Shown here: positions 16,374 to 25,606 of the stretch, piece by piece
How the letters are laid out: every line of letters begins with the position of its first letter
How positions within the stretch are numbered: position 1 is the first letter of the stretch
Assembly (NCBI RefSeq): GCF_022829345.1
Contig: NZ_JAKSXV010000085.1
Location: forward strand, 1-47,686
Reading direction: 5' to 3'
Source: Methylobacterium sp. J-090
GTDB lineage: Bacteria > Pseudomonadota > Alphaproteobacteria > Rhizobiales > Beijerinckiaceae
DNA: 47,686 nt
The notes under the pieces: model-generated
Databases searched by the model: none
Seen by the model: only the letters and a program-made list of their open reading frames with translations
Told to the model about the DNA's origin: nothing
Translations under genes and position numbers: made by a program

Positions 16374-16507
16374 TTCATAGATCGGATGGATCGCTCCTTG
16401 GCCCAGCCTGAGCGCCGCTGATAGGAGTGAAGGTCCATGCCGTCAGGCGACCGCCTCCGCATTGCATACCATGGCACAAGGGGAGACGGATCCGGTCGAG
16501 CTTGCGG

Positions 16508-17245
16508 TTACGGACCGGAGAACGGGGCAGGATCCGAGTGCCCACCGTATGCGCCCGGGATTGCGCTGGGCAAGTTCTCCGGGGCGTCGTCATCCGGCAT
16601 CGGTGCATCGACGCCACGCCGATCCCCGCCCGCCTCGTCCGAATGCATCCCAACCTCGTGCTCTTGCGCGGGAATCGTGTCCTCGCTGGCGCTGGTGTCC
16701 GACGCCGTCTCTCCCGCGGAGGTCTCGCTCGTGGCCGTTTCCGCATCGCGATCGGAATCCGAAAGGCTTGCTTCACCGTGCGATGGCGACGCGATGACGG
16801 TCACCCGGCCACCCACGGACTCGACGACGGCACGCACCGCGGCCTCGTCGGACGATCCGGTGAACTCGACGAAATTCGACCCATTGCGCTTGCGGTTCAC
16901 CCGGAGCCCGAGGCTCACGAGCCGCTGCGCAATGTCGGACATCTGGACGAGGTCGCCCGGGACGCGAGCGACGAGATCGACGTTGGCGTCGTCCCCAGCG
17001 ATGGCGGGAAGCAGGGACAAACGGATTTCGCGCCCCGCCTCGATCATTTTGAGCTTCTTGGCAGCCGGCAACGAGGCCATGTGCTCCATCAACCCGAGCG
17101 CGAAATCCATGTCGCTGAAGGACCGCGCGGCCTTCGTCGCGATGGCCGCGGCAGCGAGGTTCGCAAGCCCCTCGCGATCCTGCAGGAGCACGGCCTTCTT
17201 CAAATTCACGCGCTTCAGCGCCTCGGCGGTCTTCGTCTTCGTCAT
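16508..17245 (-). CDS. Hypothetical protein with acidic Ser/Asp/Glu-rich C-terminus
   Basis: The ATG at 17245 follows GGGAGCGAAACG, a good ribosome-binding site, and gives 245 residues. The N-terminal part (about 1-75) is basic and helical, with repeated Lys and Ala. The middle (about 90-150) looks like an alpha-beta domain with V-E-F-T-G-S-S-D-E-A-A-V-R-A-V-V-E-S-V-G-G-R-V-T-V-I. From about residue 155 the chain is low-complexity, rich in Ser, Glu, Asp and Thr, and probably disordered. I do not recognise a family. It is co-directional with the recombinase gene, about 200 bp upstream of it, and could belong to the same element. Confidence 0.6.
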   Translation of the reverse strand: MTKTKTAEALKRVNLKKAVLLQDREGLANLAAAAIATKAARSFSDMDFALGLMEHMASLPAAKKLKMIEAGREIRLSLLPAIAGDDANVDLVARVPGDLVQMSDIAQRLVSLGLRVNRKRNGSNFVEFTGSSDEAAVRAVVESVGGRVTVIASPSHGEASLSDSDRDAETATSETSAGETASDTSASEDTIPAQEHEVGMHSDEAGGDRRGVDAPMPDDDAPENLPSAIPGAYGGHSDPAPFSGP

Positions 17246-18170
17246 CGTTTCGCTCCCGGTCCACCCTGGATCCGGGATGACCATCCAATGGGTTTGGCAA
17301 GTCGTCAAAGACCATTATCCGGCCCAATAGAGGAATTTATTCTTCCAATAGCAAATCGTTCCCGTCAAACTCGAACTGGGTGATCTGGCGGCCTTGGGAG
17401 TGGCCCTCAGCACTTTGTTGGATTGACGCAACACTCCAAAACGAATGCGATGGCTCACCGTTTTGCGCCCGCCACCGGGTCGATCTCGGCAAAACCGCCC
17501 GTGGACGTTCCTAATCCGTGACCATGGGGAACAGGACCTTGGAACAATGCAGCTGAGAATCGGCTCGGGTGTTCCGGTTGTCTGCGGCAGCGCTATGGAG
17601 GAGGTGTTGGGGGATCATAGCCTGTTCCGCGCCGTCCCCCAGTTCGGCGACCGCCGTTGCCGCATCCGTGCAGATCACGGCGGACGCGCCCCTTGTGTGA
17701 AGCAGGGGCCGGACACCCATGGGGTCACGCCCGCACGTTGCGGAAATCAAGCCCTTGTTCGCGATCCAAGATCTGGATGTTGCGGGGTTGAGGCTCGCCG
17801 ACCCAACCTCGCCTTCCGACCTCGCTGTTCCGTTGCCTTGGGTCGGCCGTCCGGTGAACACGCCCCCGAAACCGACCGCCGTCCCTCGGCCCGAGAGGCC
17901 AGACGATGAAATCTGCAACGCTCCGATGGTGGGCTCGTAGGCGGTCAATCGACCCTCCCACCGTGGGGATCGCGTTCCGGGCGGCACCTTTCCGTGTCGA
18001 CGTATCGCGGCAACACGATGCCGGGCCAACGCTGAGTTCATGTCAGTTGACTGCGGGGCGGACCTCGTCGGTCACCTTATGCCAGCCCTCAGGGCTTCTC
18101 GTTCCTCCATTTGAGATCACGCGCTCCTGCCCCTGCCGGACGGGGAGTTCCTGTCCGGTGTCGCTAGACT
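17246..18170. other. Long gene-poor region between the unknown protein and the glycosyltransferase
   Basis: The first 150 bases are AT-richer and presumably carry the promoter of the leftward hypothetical gene. Open frames farther right (for example a 73-codon plus-strand frame at 17719-17940, and a longer minus-strand frame at 17511-18041) lack good start signals and family resemblance, so I do not call them. The composition suggests decayed sequence. Confidence 0.4.
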
Positions 18171-18335
18171 ATGGGCGCCGCAACCACCGATCTGAACGAG
18201 GATCGCGTGTTCGACCCGGCCGCCTCGCCGACCGAGTTGGTGATTGCGCCCGGCGGAAACTCGGGCGTATCGATCCGCCTACGTTCGTACGCGCCGTTCG
18301 CGATCTGCATCGATGCCGGTGATGCATTCTTTTAA
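18171..18335 (+). CDS. Possible small protein of 54 residues
   Basis: An ATG at 18171 opens a 54-residue frame ending with TAA. The codons favour G/C at the third position like real genes nearby, and the peptide has V-I-A-P-G-G-N-S-G-V-S-I-R-L-R-S-Y-A, a beta-rich pattern without a signal or membrane segment. No strong ribosome-binding site is seen. It converges on the large glycosyltransferase gene. I do not recognise it; it may be a fragment. Confidence 0.3.
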   Translation: MGAATTDLNEDRVFDPAASPTELVIAPGGNSGVSIRLRSYAPFAICIDAGDAFF

Positions 18336-18398
18336 GCGAGCCTTAACCGGGCAACACGAACGCATCGAGCTCGCGACGTTGCACGTCGCTCCCAACGC

Positions 18399-18444
18399 GA
18401 TGCTCTACCGTATCCAGTGATGATGCTCTACCGCATCCAGCGAT
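18399..18444. repeat. Tandem 23-bp duplication at the 3' end of the glycosyltransferase gene
   Basis: Copy one (18399-18421) and copy two (18422-18444) are directly adjacent and differ by two T/C transitions. Copy two contains the last codons and stop of the glycosyltransferase gene (stop at 18428-18430). Copy one lies just beyond it. Confidence 0.8.
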
Positions 18445-21400
18445 CGGGCTCGATTCCATAAGGGCGTTCCGGGCTAAGCCGCTGATCGTACCACCGGCTA
18501 GTGAGAAGCCGCGCCTCCGTCCCCGCCAACAGGCCGGTTCGATCGACCGGTAGCAACAGATTCGGCGCCGGTTTCCATACCGTCCGCAGGTAGGGCGTCA
18601 CCGCGACCAATCTGTCATTTCGAGCGGCATCGAGTCCCAGCAAAATCATCAGCCGGTCCGACGTCAGGTCGTTTCCGTCGACGCGAAGCACGCGTTCGAG
18701 GGCAGAGACCCGAATCAGCACGTTGGTCGGGGCGACGACGTCGACGCAGCGCTGGGTGTGGACCTGACCGTGATAGGAATCGGCAAAGGACCGGCCGAGG
18801 TTGGGGTCGAGGACGGTCCCTTCTGGGCAGAAGAATGCCCCGGACCATCTGATCGTCCCCCCCGTGGCATCGGTCAGGATACCGGACGCGACGTCGAGGC
18901 GGTCGTCCCAAAGCGCCAGCGCCGAGAGTTCGAGGAGATCGGCCGCGTTGGGTTCAGAACCTTCGTGAAGAAACAGCCATTCGGCGCCTGAATCGACGGC
19001 GGCGCGCAAGGCCGCGCCGCCGTCAGCCCAAGCCTTTTCGGTGGACAGTTGCCCAACGTTGTCGAGGGACCGACGCGGGCGAAGGGACCACATGCCGGTG
19101 TGCTGGCCGCTGTCGTTGGCACGCACCGAGACATCGCCCCCCCGCCCACGTGCCTCGACCAGGCGGTCGAGGACGAACTTTTGCGACGCCACGGCCGCCG
19201 GCTTGTCGCCGGTCTCGGCGGAGGCCGTCGAGCCCGGATTGATTCGCCAGGCATAGAGCAGCTCCGGCACATGGACGGGCTCATACCCGGCGGCCCAGGC
19301 CCGCCCGATGGCGTCCCAATCATGGCACCAGGTTGCGCGGTCGTCGGCGTAGGCATCGATGTTGACGAGGAGATCGCGGCGCCATGCCATCAGGTGGGTC
19401 TGGTAGCAGCAGTTCGTCGAAAGGAACGGATCGAAGTCAGGCTTGAAGAACGGGCTCGCCTTGGCGGAAGCCGGATTCGACTTGAACTCATCGGAGTAGA
19501 ACACCCGGGCCTCCGGGTACCGCTCGATCCAGTGCGCCATGACCTGGAGGGCGTCGATGGTGAGGTAATCGTCGGCGTCGAGGGGCACGAGAACATCGCC
19601 CTCTGCCGCGACGAGCCAGGTCCGGTTGGCGCCGGCGATTCCAGCATTCGTCTCGTGACGGATGACCCGGGCGTGGCCCGATGCCTTGACCTTGCCGAGC
19701 CAGGCCAAGGTATCCTGCCGGGTCGAGCCATCATCGACGATGACGATCTCGCGATTCTCGTAGGTTTGAAGCAGGCAGGATTGCAGCATCTCCTCCAGGA
19801 ACGCGGCCGGCTGGTCGTAGACCGGCACGCACAGGGAGAACCGGATCGCGCCGGTGGCCGGATAGTGCCGGATGCGCCAGGCGATGTGGCGGTCGAGCCA
19901 ATTTTCAAACGCCGCCGGGTCCGTCTCGATGGAAGCTCGCTCGGGCCGCAAGAGGACGCGGTAGTTGGGATCGCGCTGATCGAATCCTGGATTGAAGTAG
20001 GGATCCCGAAGGCTCGGCCAGCGCGCGTAAAGGGCCTCCTTCTCGCAGCGATAGGTGCCGGTCTTCGAAGCGCTCTCGTAGTGGTAGACGCGCACGCCCG
20101 GATCGACGACGCAGGTCCGCCCTGATTCGCGCAGGCGCAGGCAGAAATCGACGTCGTTGTAGTTGAGCGGGAAGCGCTCGTCGAAGCCGCCGAGGGCCTC
20201 GTAGTCGGCGCGGCGCACGATGGCCATGGCCCCGGTGACGCCGAAGACTTCGCGGCGGCACTGCAGCAGGTTGCCCGTGGCGCCCGCATGGCTCGGGGCG
20301 ACGAAGAGCCCAGCATGGGACGGGCCCTGTTCGAGCAGGATGACCCCGTTGTGCTGCACGGTGCCGTTCTCGAACAGGCAAAGCGGGCCGATCATCCCGA
20401 CATCCGGGTGCGACAGGAGGAAGGCGACGAGTTCCTCGCCGCCGCGGTTTGTGATCGCCTCGACGTCGTCGTTGAGGAGGCAGACGAACTCGCCCCCGGC
20501 GGCGGCAACGCCGATGTTGAGCTTGCGCGCGATGTTGAGAGTGCGATCCTGATAAGGAACGAGCCGGATGCCCGGTGTCTCAGCGAGCCGCGCCTCCTGC
20601 TCGTCGCTGAGATCGCCGTTGTGGACGATCACGTATTCCCGGTTCGGATAGAAGTCGGTGTTCTCGAAGCTCGCGATGCAGTTCAGGATCAGGTTGATGC
20701 GCCGGTCGCGCACCACGCGCGACCCCGCCCCCGTGGGGATCACGTAGGACAGGAGCGGCGGAGTGGCCGGCAGGGTGTAGTGCGTACGCCAGAATCCGTC
20801 GCCGAAGCCCGGCGAGACGGAGGCCCCGGGATCGCGCGCCCGGGCGAATTCGAGGAGGGAAGCTTCCTGGCGCCCCACGCTGTAGGATTTCGCCTTCATC
20901 GTGGTGGCGGTCGAGGTTGGGGAGGCGCGCCAGACGTAACCGATCACCGGCACGTGGATCGCCTTGGCGACATGGCGCGAGGCCCGCAGAACGAAGTCGT
21001 AATCCTGGGTCCCGTCGAACTCGGAACGGAAGTCCCCCACGGTGGCGAGGAAATCCCGGCGGTAGACGGCAAGGTGCGAGAGATACATGGTGTTCTCCAA
21101 CAGCACCGGCGACCAGCCGGGCTTCAGCACCACGTCGTAGAGCTCGCCCCCGTCGGAGATCTTGCACTCGTCGGTGTAGACGAGGTCCGCGTCGGGATCA
21201 GCCTGCACGGCCTTCCAGATCGCCTCGAACACGGTGCGTGGCAGGAGGTCATCGTGATCGACCAGCGCCACGTGCGTCCCGTCGGCCTCGGCGATGGCGC
21301 GGTTCGTACCGCCCGCGATGCCGAGGTTGCGCTCGGCATACACGACCGTGACGCGCGGGTCCGCGTTCGCGATCCGGCGCAGGGCGCGCAGGGTGTCTGG

Positions 21401-24253
21401 GCGCTCCGATCCGTTGTCAACGATAACCCAGCGCCAGCCGACGTAGCTCTGGTTCAGCAGGGTCTGGAACAGTTCGCCTAAGTGCGACGGCTCGGTGTTG
21501 AAGGCCGGCGTCACCACGGTCGGGCGAAACCCCACGTCCGAGAGCCCGGCGGTGGCTTCAGACCGCGTTGGTTCGCACAGGTCGCGCAGACTGAGCTGTT
21601 GGCCGATCCCATGTGGATTCAGGGGTGCTTCACGACCCTCCAGGGTTCCCGTGCGCAGCCAATGCACGAGGGGATTGATCGCGCTGGCGCGAACGTCGGG
21701 GTAGCGCTCCAGATAGGTCTGGCCATGGAAGAACAGGGACGGCTCGCGCTCCTGCAAGTGGCCGCTTGTGAGGTAATGGGCGATGGGATCCATGCCGTCG
21801 GCGGCGACATCGGGATAGGTCCGAAGATAGTATCCGACGTCGAACAGACCGCTGCGGGCGATGAGCTCATAATCCGAGGCGATGCCGGCACCGGGCGGCA
21901 CGGCGCCGCGCAGGGGTGGGCGCCGCCCCTCGGAGAGGCCGGTGCGGACCCAGTGGACCAGGGGCGCGGTGTCGGCGGCGTCGGGGTAGCGGGCGTGGTA
22001 GGCACGGCCGTCGAAGAATTCCGATGGCTCGCGCCCCTCGCGGAAACCGGAGGTGACGTAGTGGGCCACGGGATCGAGGCCCGTGTCGGCAACGTCGGCG
22101 TTCTCGCGCAGGTAGTAGGCCCGGTCGAACAGGCCGCTCTGCAGCGCGACCTGATAGTCAGACCGGATGCCGGCCTCGACATCGCCGACAAGACGGATCG
22201 GTGCCTCCCGACCCTCAGCGAGCCCGATCCGCAGCCAGTGGATGAGGGGCGCGATGTCGGTAAGCGCTACGTCGGGATTTCGCGCGGCATAGCCGCGCCC
22301 GTCGAAGAACACAGACGGCTCGCGAAGCTCGCGAAAACCCGAGGTGAGGTAGTGCGTCACCGGGTCGAGGCCCGCCGCCGCTACATCCGTGTTCTGCGCC
22401 AAGTAATACGCCCGGTCGAACAGCCCGCTCCGGATGGCGGCAAGATAGTCGGAATCAGGCTCGGCCTCGGCGGTCGTACCGCCACGGAACGGCGCTTCGC
22501 GCCCCTCACTCATGCCGATCCGGATCCAATGGATCAGGGGTGCGACGTCGGACAGCGCCACATCGGGATAGCGGGCGACATAGCGGCGCCCATCGAAGAA
22601 TGATGAGGGCTCGCGGTTCTCGCGAAATCCGGAGGTGAGATAATGCGTGACCGGGTCGAGGCCGGCGTTGGCGACGTCGGTGTTCTGCGCAAGGTAATAG
22701 GCCGGGTCGAACAGCCCGCTTCGGGTTGCCAGGTTATAGTCGGAATCGTGCCCCTGCTCTGCGGCGGTAGCATGGACGGGCGGGTGGCGCCCCTCACCGA
22801 TGCCGGTGCGAAGCCAGTGGACGAGGGGGGCGACGCCGGCCAAAACCACGTCGGGATAACGCGCCGCGTAGCCGCGCCCATCGAAGAAAGCGGATGGCTC
22901 GCGATCCTCGCGAAATCCACCGGTTAGGTAATGCGCCACCGGATCAAGCCCGGCCTCGGCGACATCAGTATTTCGGTCAAGATAATAGGCCGGATCGAAC
23001 CAACCGCTGCGGACGACGAGGTCGTAGTCGGAGCCGAAGCCACGATCCTTGGGCACGCCGTCGGCCACGGGAGCCGGGCGGCCTTCATCGGCGCCGACCC
23101 GGAGCCAATGCACCAGGGGATTGATGCCGGCGGCCGCAACTTCGGCATGGCGTGCGAGATAGGCATCAGCATCGAAGAAGGCCGACGGCTGCAGCCCCCC
23201 GGCATAACCGATTTGGAGGTAGTGGGCGATGGGATCCTGGCCGGTGGCGGCAACGTCCGGGTTGGCACGTAGGTAGTAGGCGATGTCGAAAAGGCCGCTG
23301 CGGGCGATCAGGTCGTAGTCGGTGCCGGACACGGGCGCGGCGGTGTCCCGGATCGGCGGGCGACGCCCTTCCGTCTGACCCACCCGCATCCAATGAACGA
23401 GGGGGGCTGTTCCCGCCGCCCGAACGTCCGGGTAGCGCTCGGCATAGGCGTTGCCGTCGAAGAACGCGGCCGGTTCCCGCCCCTCGCGAAAACCATCGGT
23501 GATGTAGTGGACGATGGGATCGAGGCGGCTCTCCGCGACGTCGGGATTGGTCTCAAGGTAGTAGGCTGCATCGAAAAGGCCGCTGCGAGCCACGAGGGCA
23601 TAATCGGTTCCTGGCCGGTTCGGCGAAGGCGCGGACCGAACCGGAGCCAAGCGCCCCTCGGTGCTGCCGAGGCGAAGCCAATGGACGAGCGGGTTGACGC
23701 GTGCTTCGCGCACATCGGCATTCTCGGCGCGGTAGCGGTTGCCGTCGAAGAAGGCCGAAGGCTCGCGCCCATCGAAATATCCGAACCGAAGATAGTGGAC
23801 GATGGGATCCTCGCCCGAGGCGACGACATCCGGATTGTTGGCCAGATAGTAGCCGATATCGAAGAGGCCGCTGCGTGCCACCAGGGCGTAATCGGACCGG
23901 ACTTCGCCGGACATCGACGCGTTGTCCTTTCGGACGGGCGCGGGCCGACCCTCGCCGGCGCCGTCTCGGAGCCAATGGACGAGGGGATTGATTCCGGCGG
24001 CCTTGATGGCCGGATCCGACTCACGGTAGCGGGTGCCGCCGAAGAAGGCTGAGGGCTCGCGCCCTTCCAAGAACCCGATCGTGAGATAGTGGGTGATCGG
24101 ATCCGCGCCGGCCTCGGCGATATCGGGGTTCTCGCGTAGGTAGTAGCCGCTGTCGAACAGGCCACTGCCGGCGAGGAGATCGTAATCGGACTGAATCGTG
24201 GGATCGCTGTCGCGGCGGGCGCTGGTGCCGAACAGGGCTTTGATTGATTTCAT
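18428..24253 (-). CDS. Giant multi-domain glycosyltransferase with nine N-terminal repeats and three GT2-like modules
   Basis: The 1941-residue protein begins with a short leader, then nine repeats of about 97 residues (about 22-895). Each repeat is a pair of related halves: S-G-L-F-D-x-x-Y-Y-L-x-x-N-x-D-V...D-P-x-x-H-Y-L-x-x-G-F-x-E-x-R-E-P-S, then F-F-D-G-x-x-Y-x-x-R-Y-P-D-V...P-L-V-H-W-L-R-x-G. Three GT-A type modules follow. Module A starts near 911 with the metal site V-D-H-D-D near 996. Module B has L-L-N-D-D-V near 1258. Module C starts near 1468 with L-D-A-D-D near 1557. There is no signal peptide or membrane segment, so it acts in the cytoplasm. It probably builds a surface glycan or modifies flagellar proteins, given the nearby hook genes; that link is inference. 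Confidence 0.88.
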   Translation of the reverse strand: MKSIKALFGTSARRDSDPTIQSDYDLLAGSGLFDSGYYLRENPDIAEAGADPITHYLTIGFLEGREPSAFFGGTRYRESDPAIKAAGINPLVHWLRDGAGEGRPAPVRKDNASMSGEVRSDYALVARSGLFDIGYYLANNPDVVASGEDPIVHYLRFGYFDGREPSAFFDGNRYRAENADVREARVNPLVHWLRLGSTEGRLAPVRSAPSPNRPGTDYALVARSGLFDAAYYLETNPDVAESRLDPIVHYITDGFREGREPAAFFDGNAYAERYPDVRAAGTAPLVHWMRVGQTEGRRPPIRDTAAPVSGTDYDLIARSGLFDIAYYLRANPDVAATGQDPIAHYLQIGYAGGLQPSAFFDADAYLARHAEVAAAGINPLVHWLRVGADEGRPAPVADGVPKDRGFGSDYDLVVRSGWFDPAYYLDRNTDVAEAGLDPVAHYLTGGFREDREPSAFFDGRGYAARYPDVVLAGVAPLVHWLRTGIGEGRHPPVHATAAEQGHDSDYNLATRSGLFDPAYYLAQNTDVANAGLDPVTHYLTSGFRENREPSSFFDGRRYVARYPDVALSDVAPLIHWIRIGMSEGREAPFRGGTTAEAEPDSDYLAAIRSGLFDRAYYLAQNTDVAAAGLDPVTHYLTSGFRELREPSVFFDGRGYAARNPDVALTDIAPLIHWLRIGLAEGREAPIRLVGDVEAGIRSDYQVALQSGLFDRAYYLRENADVADTGLDPVAHYVTSGFREGREPSEFFDGRAYHARYPDAADTAPLVHWVRTGLSEGRRPPLRGAVPPGAGIASDYELIARSGLFDVGYYLRTYPDVAADGMDPIAHYLTSGHLQEREPSLFFHGQTYLERYPDVRASAINPLVHWLRTGTLEGREAPLNPHGIGQQLSLRDLCEPTRSEATAGLSDVGFRPTVVTPAFNTEPSHLGELFQTLLNQSYVGWRWVIVDNGSERPDTLRALRRIANADPRVTVVYAERNLGIAGGTNRAIAEADGTHVALVDHDDLLPRTVFEAIWKAVQADPDADLVYTDECKISDGGELYDVVLKPGWSPVLLENTMYLSHLAVYRRDFLATVGDFRSEFDGTQDYDFVLRASRHVAKAIHVPVIGYVWRASPTSTATTMKAKSYSVGRQEASLLEFARARDPGASVSPGFGDGFWRTHYTLPATPPLLSYVIPTGAGSRVVRDRRINLILNCIASFENTDFYPNREYVIVHNGDLSDEQEARLAETPGIRLVPYQDRTLNIARKLNIGVAAAGGEFVCLLNDDVEAITNRGGEELVAFLLSHPDVGMIGPLCLFENGTVQHNGVILLEQGPSHAGLFVAPSHAGATGNLLQCRREVFGVTGAMAIVRRADYEALGGFDERFPLNYNDVDFCLRLRESGRTCVVDPGVRVYHYESASKTGTYRCEKEALYARWPSLRDPYFNPGFDQRDPNYRVLLRPERASIETDPAAFENWLDRHIAWRIRHYPATGAIRFSLCVPVYDQPAAFLEEMLQSCLLQTYENREIVIVDDGSTRQDTLAWLGKVKASGHARVIRHETNAGIAGANRTWLVAAEGDVLVPLDADDYLTIDALQVMAHWIERYPEARVFYSDEFKSNPASAKASPFFKPDFDPFLSTNCCYQTHLMAWRRDLLVNIDAYADDRATWCHDWDAIGRAWAAGYEPVHVPELLYAWRINPGSTASAETGDKPAAVASQKFVLDRLVEARGRGGDVSVRANDSGQHTGMWSLRPRRSLDNVGQLSTEKAWADGGAALRAAVDSGAEWLFLHEGSEPNAADLLELSALALWDDRLDVASGILTDATGGTIRWSGAFFCPEGTVLDPNLGRSFADSYHGQVHTQRCVDVVAPTNVLIRVSALERVLRVDGNDLTSDRLMILLGLDAARNDRLVAVTPYLRTVWKPAPNLLLPVDRTGLLAGTEARLLTSRWYDQRLSPERPYGIEPDRWMR
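21620..24190 (-). repeat. Nine tandem ~290-bp coding repeats in the glycosyltransferase gene
   Basis: The DNA encoding the N-terminal half consists of nine units of about 285-295 bp, each beginning with a Ser/Thr-Asp-Tyr codon run and ending with a proline-rich linker. Units 5, 6, 7 and 8 are most alike, sharing A-Y-Y-L and G-L-D-P-V-x-H-Y, which suggests recent internal duplication. The outer units are more diverged. Linkers vary in length and sequence while the motifs are kept. Confidence 0.88.
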
Positions 24254-24568
24254 CGGTTGAGAATATCCAGCAGCCGCACGATTGGACCCAAAGCCTTCGG
24301 GATCTGCCTAAGGCCCGAACAGCCGTTGTCGAGAGGTTTCCGAAGCCGGCTGATCCCGCGGAGCCAGACGACGCCCGCACGCGGGAAACGCCACATCATC
24401 AATCCGCCGGGGGAGGCCGACGCTTAAAGGACAGGCATTTTTCATCCCCCGTCCGATGTCAAGGGAGCGACATGGACGCTGGGAGGGCAGCAGGCACCAG
24501 CGTGACAGACGAACAGGCGGCGATCGCCGCGACCGCGCCGTCGCCCGCCCTAACCTAGATCGAGCCTG
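24254..24568. other. Upstream region of the glycosyltransferase gene
   Basis: The 315-base gap should contain the leftward promoter of the glycosyltransferase gene. A 28-codon plus-strand frame at 24472-24558 follows a GGGAG, but its Ala-rich product has no recognisable feature and I leave it uncalled. No terminator is evident. Confidence 0.4.
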
Positions 24569-24853
24569 TCAACGCGTCCCACGGTAGGGCGCGTGCGCGA
24601 TGCACAACTCCGACGTGCGGCGATCATCCGATCGCCGGCTCATCGCGGGAGCGTCGTCAGGCTTCGGTAGAACCGGGGCGGAGGGCGGGGCGAGGTCCAG
24701 GCCGAGGAAGTAGCGCGCGAACCCGATCCGGGCCGCCTCCGCGTCGGGGAACGGACCAAGGGCGCCCAAGCCGCCGATTTCCTCGATGATCACGTAGAGA
24801 CCATCGGCGCGTTGCTCGTGGCGCCAGTTCTCGTGAAACAGATCGCCCGCCAT
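24569..24853 (-). CDS. Hypothetical protein, 94 residues
   Basis: I prefer the ATG at 24853, giving M-A-G-D-L-F-H-E-N-W; the frame is open to 24925 but that part is poorly protein-like. The core reads like a small alpha-beta protein: G-L-Y-V-I-I-E-E-I-G-G-L-G-A-L-G-P-F-P-D-A-E-A-A-R-I-G-F-A-R-Y-F-L-G-L, followed by a Pro-rich, charged tail. The strand-then-helix pattern with P-F-P-D-x-E-A-A resembles many small uncharacterised proteobacterial proteins. Function unknown. Confidence 0.5.
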   Translation of the reverse strand: MAGDLFHENWRHEQRADGLYVIIEEIGGLGALGPFPDAEAARIGFARYFLGLDLAPPSAPVLPKPDDAPAMSRRSDDRRTSELCIAHAPYRGTR

Positions 24854-25019
24854 CGCCCCGAATCCTTCCGCCGTCTCATGACCTGCCGCCGATACGCAAT
24901 CCTGATCGACCGGTTCCTGCCTCACCGAACCGGTCCGGACGCGCCGGACACGACGCGGCCGCCTGCATACAGGGCACCCGCATCGATGTCAGGGGCGCGC
25001 CGCATGACGCGGGCGGATG

Positions 25020-25388
25020 CTACTCGGGCAACGGGGGCGCCTCGGCCGGATCGTACATCGGATCGCGCGGCGGCGGTGCGGCCGGCTCCCGGGTCCGCCG
25101 CCGCGGTGCGGGGCCGGAGGTGCAATTGCTGCAGATGGAGGAAGTGGCACGCCGGACCCGGTCGTCGAAGGCCTTTTCGCGCACCTTGCGCTCGGCCTCG
25201 GCGCGGTCGCGCCGGGCTTGGCCTTCCTCCGGCGTCATCGACGGCGCATCCGACCGGGGCGCAGCGGGTCCGCCCACGTCGGGCCGGGGGGCCACCGGCC
25301 GTGGCTTGTAGGGACTCGGGTCGGGCTGCGCCACGGCGCCGAGGGAAAGACAGGTCAGGAGGCCCAAGGCCAGAACGACAGCACGCAT
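25020..25388 (-). CDS. Small secreted proline-rich protein
   Basis: From the ATG at 25388 the 122-residue product starts with a clear signal peptide: M-R-A-V-V-L-A-L-G-L-L-T-C-L-S-L-G-A-V-A with likely cleavage after A-V-A or A-V-A-Q. The mature part is rich in Pro and Arg and has a charged helix (E-E-G-Q-A-R-R-D-R-A-E-A-E-R-K). The single C-S-N-C pair could form a disulfide or bind metal. It is divergent from the flagellar hook gene with about 220 bp between the starts. I do not recognise a family; a periplasmic role is inferred from the signal peptide. Confidence 0.6.
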   Translation of the reverse strand: MRAVVLALGLLTCLSLGAVAQPDPSPYKPRPVAPRPDVGGPAAPRSDAPSMTPEEGQARRDRAEAERKVREKAFDDRVRRATSSICSNCTSGPAPRRRTREPAAPPPRDPMYDPAEAPPLPE

Positions 25389-25606
25389 TTCGGTAAACCT
25401 CACGCCGCCGCATCCCTATCATGCGGCGTCCCGCCCGTCCCCGCCGGCCCGGCACAAAGCGCCGACCGCGCGGCAGATCTTGCCGACATGCACCTTGCAA
25501 GGGACCGCAGGACTTTCCCCAAGTCATTGAAAAAACTTACAAATATCGGCGGCATGCGGATTGCTCGTCCAACGGCCAGCGTCACCCGCGGACCCCAAGG
25601 CCGATC

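Noticed and set aside
17511..18041. 176-codon minus-strand frame in the gene-poor region
   Set aside because: No start signal, no recognisable motif, and competing frames on the other strand look equally plausible.
24472..24558. 28-codon frame with a GGGAG upstream
   Set aside because: Too short and Ala-rich with no other support; could be chance in GC-rich sequence.
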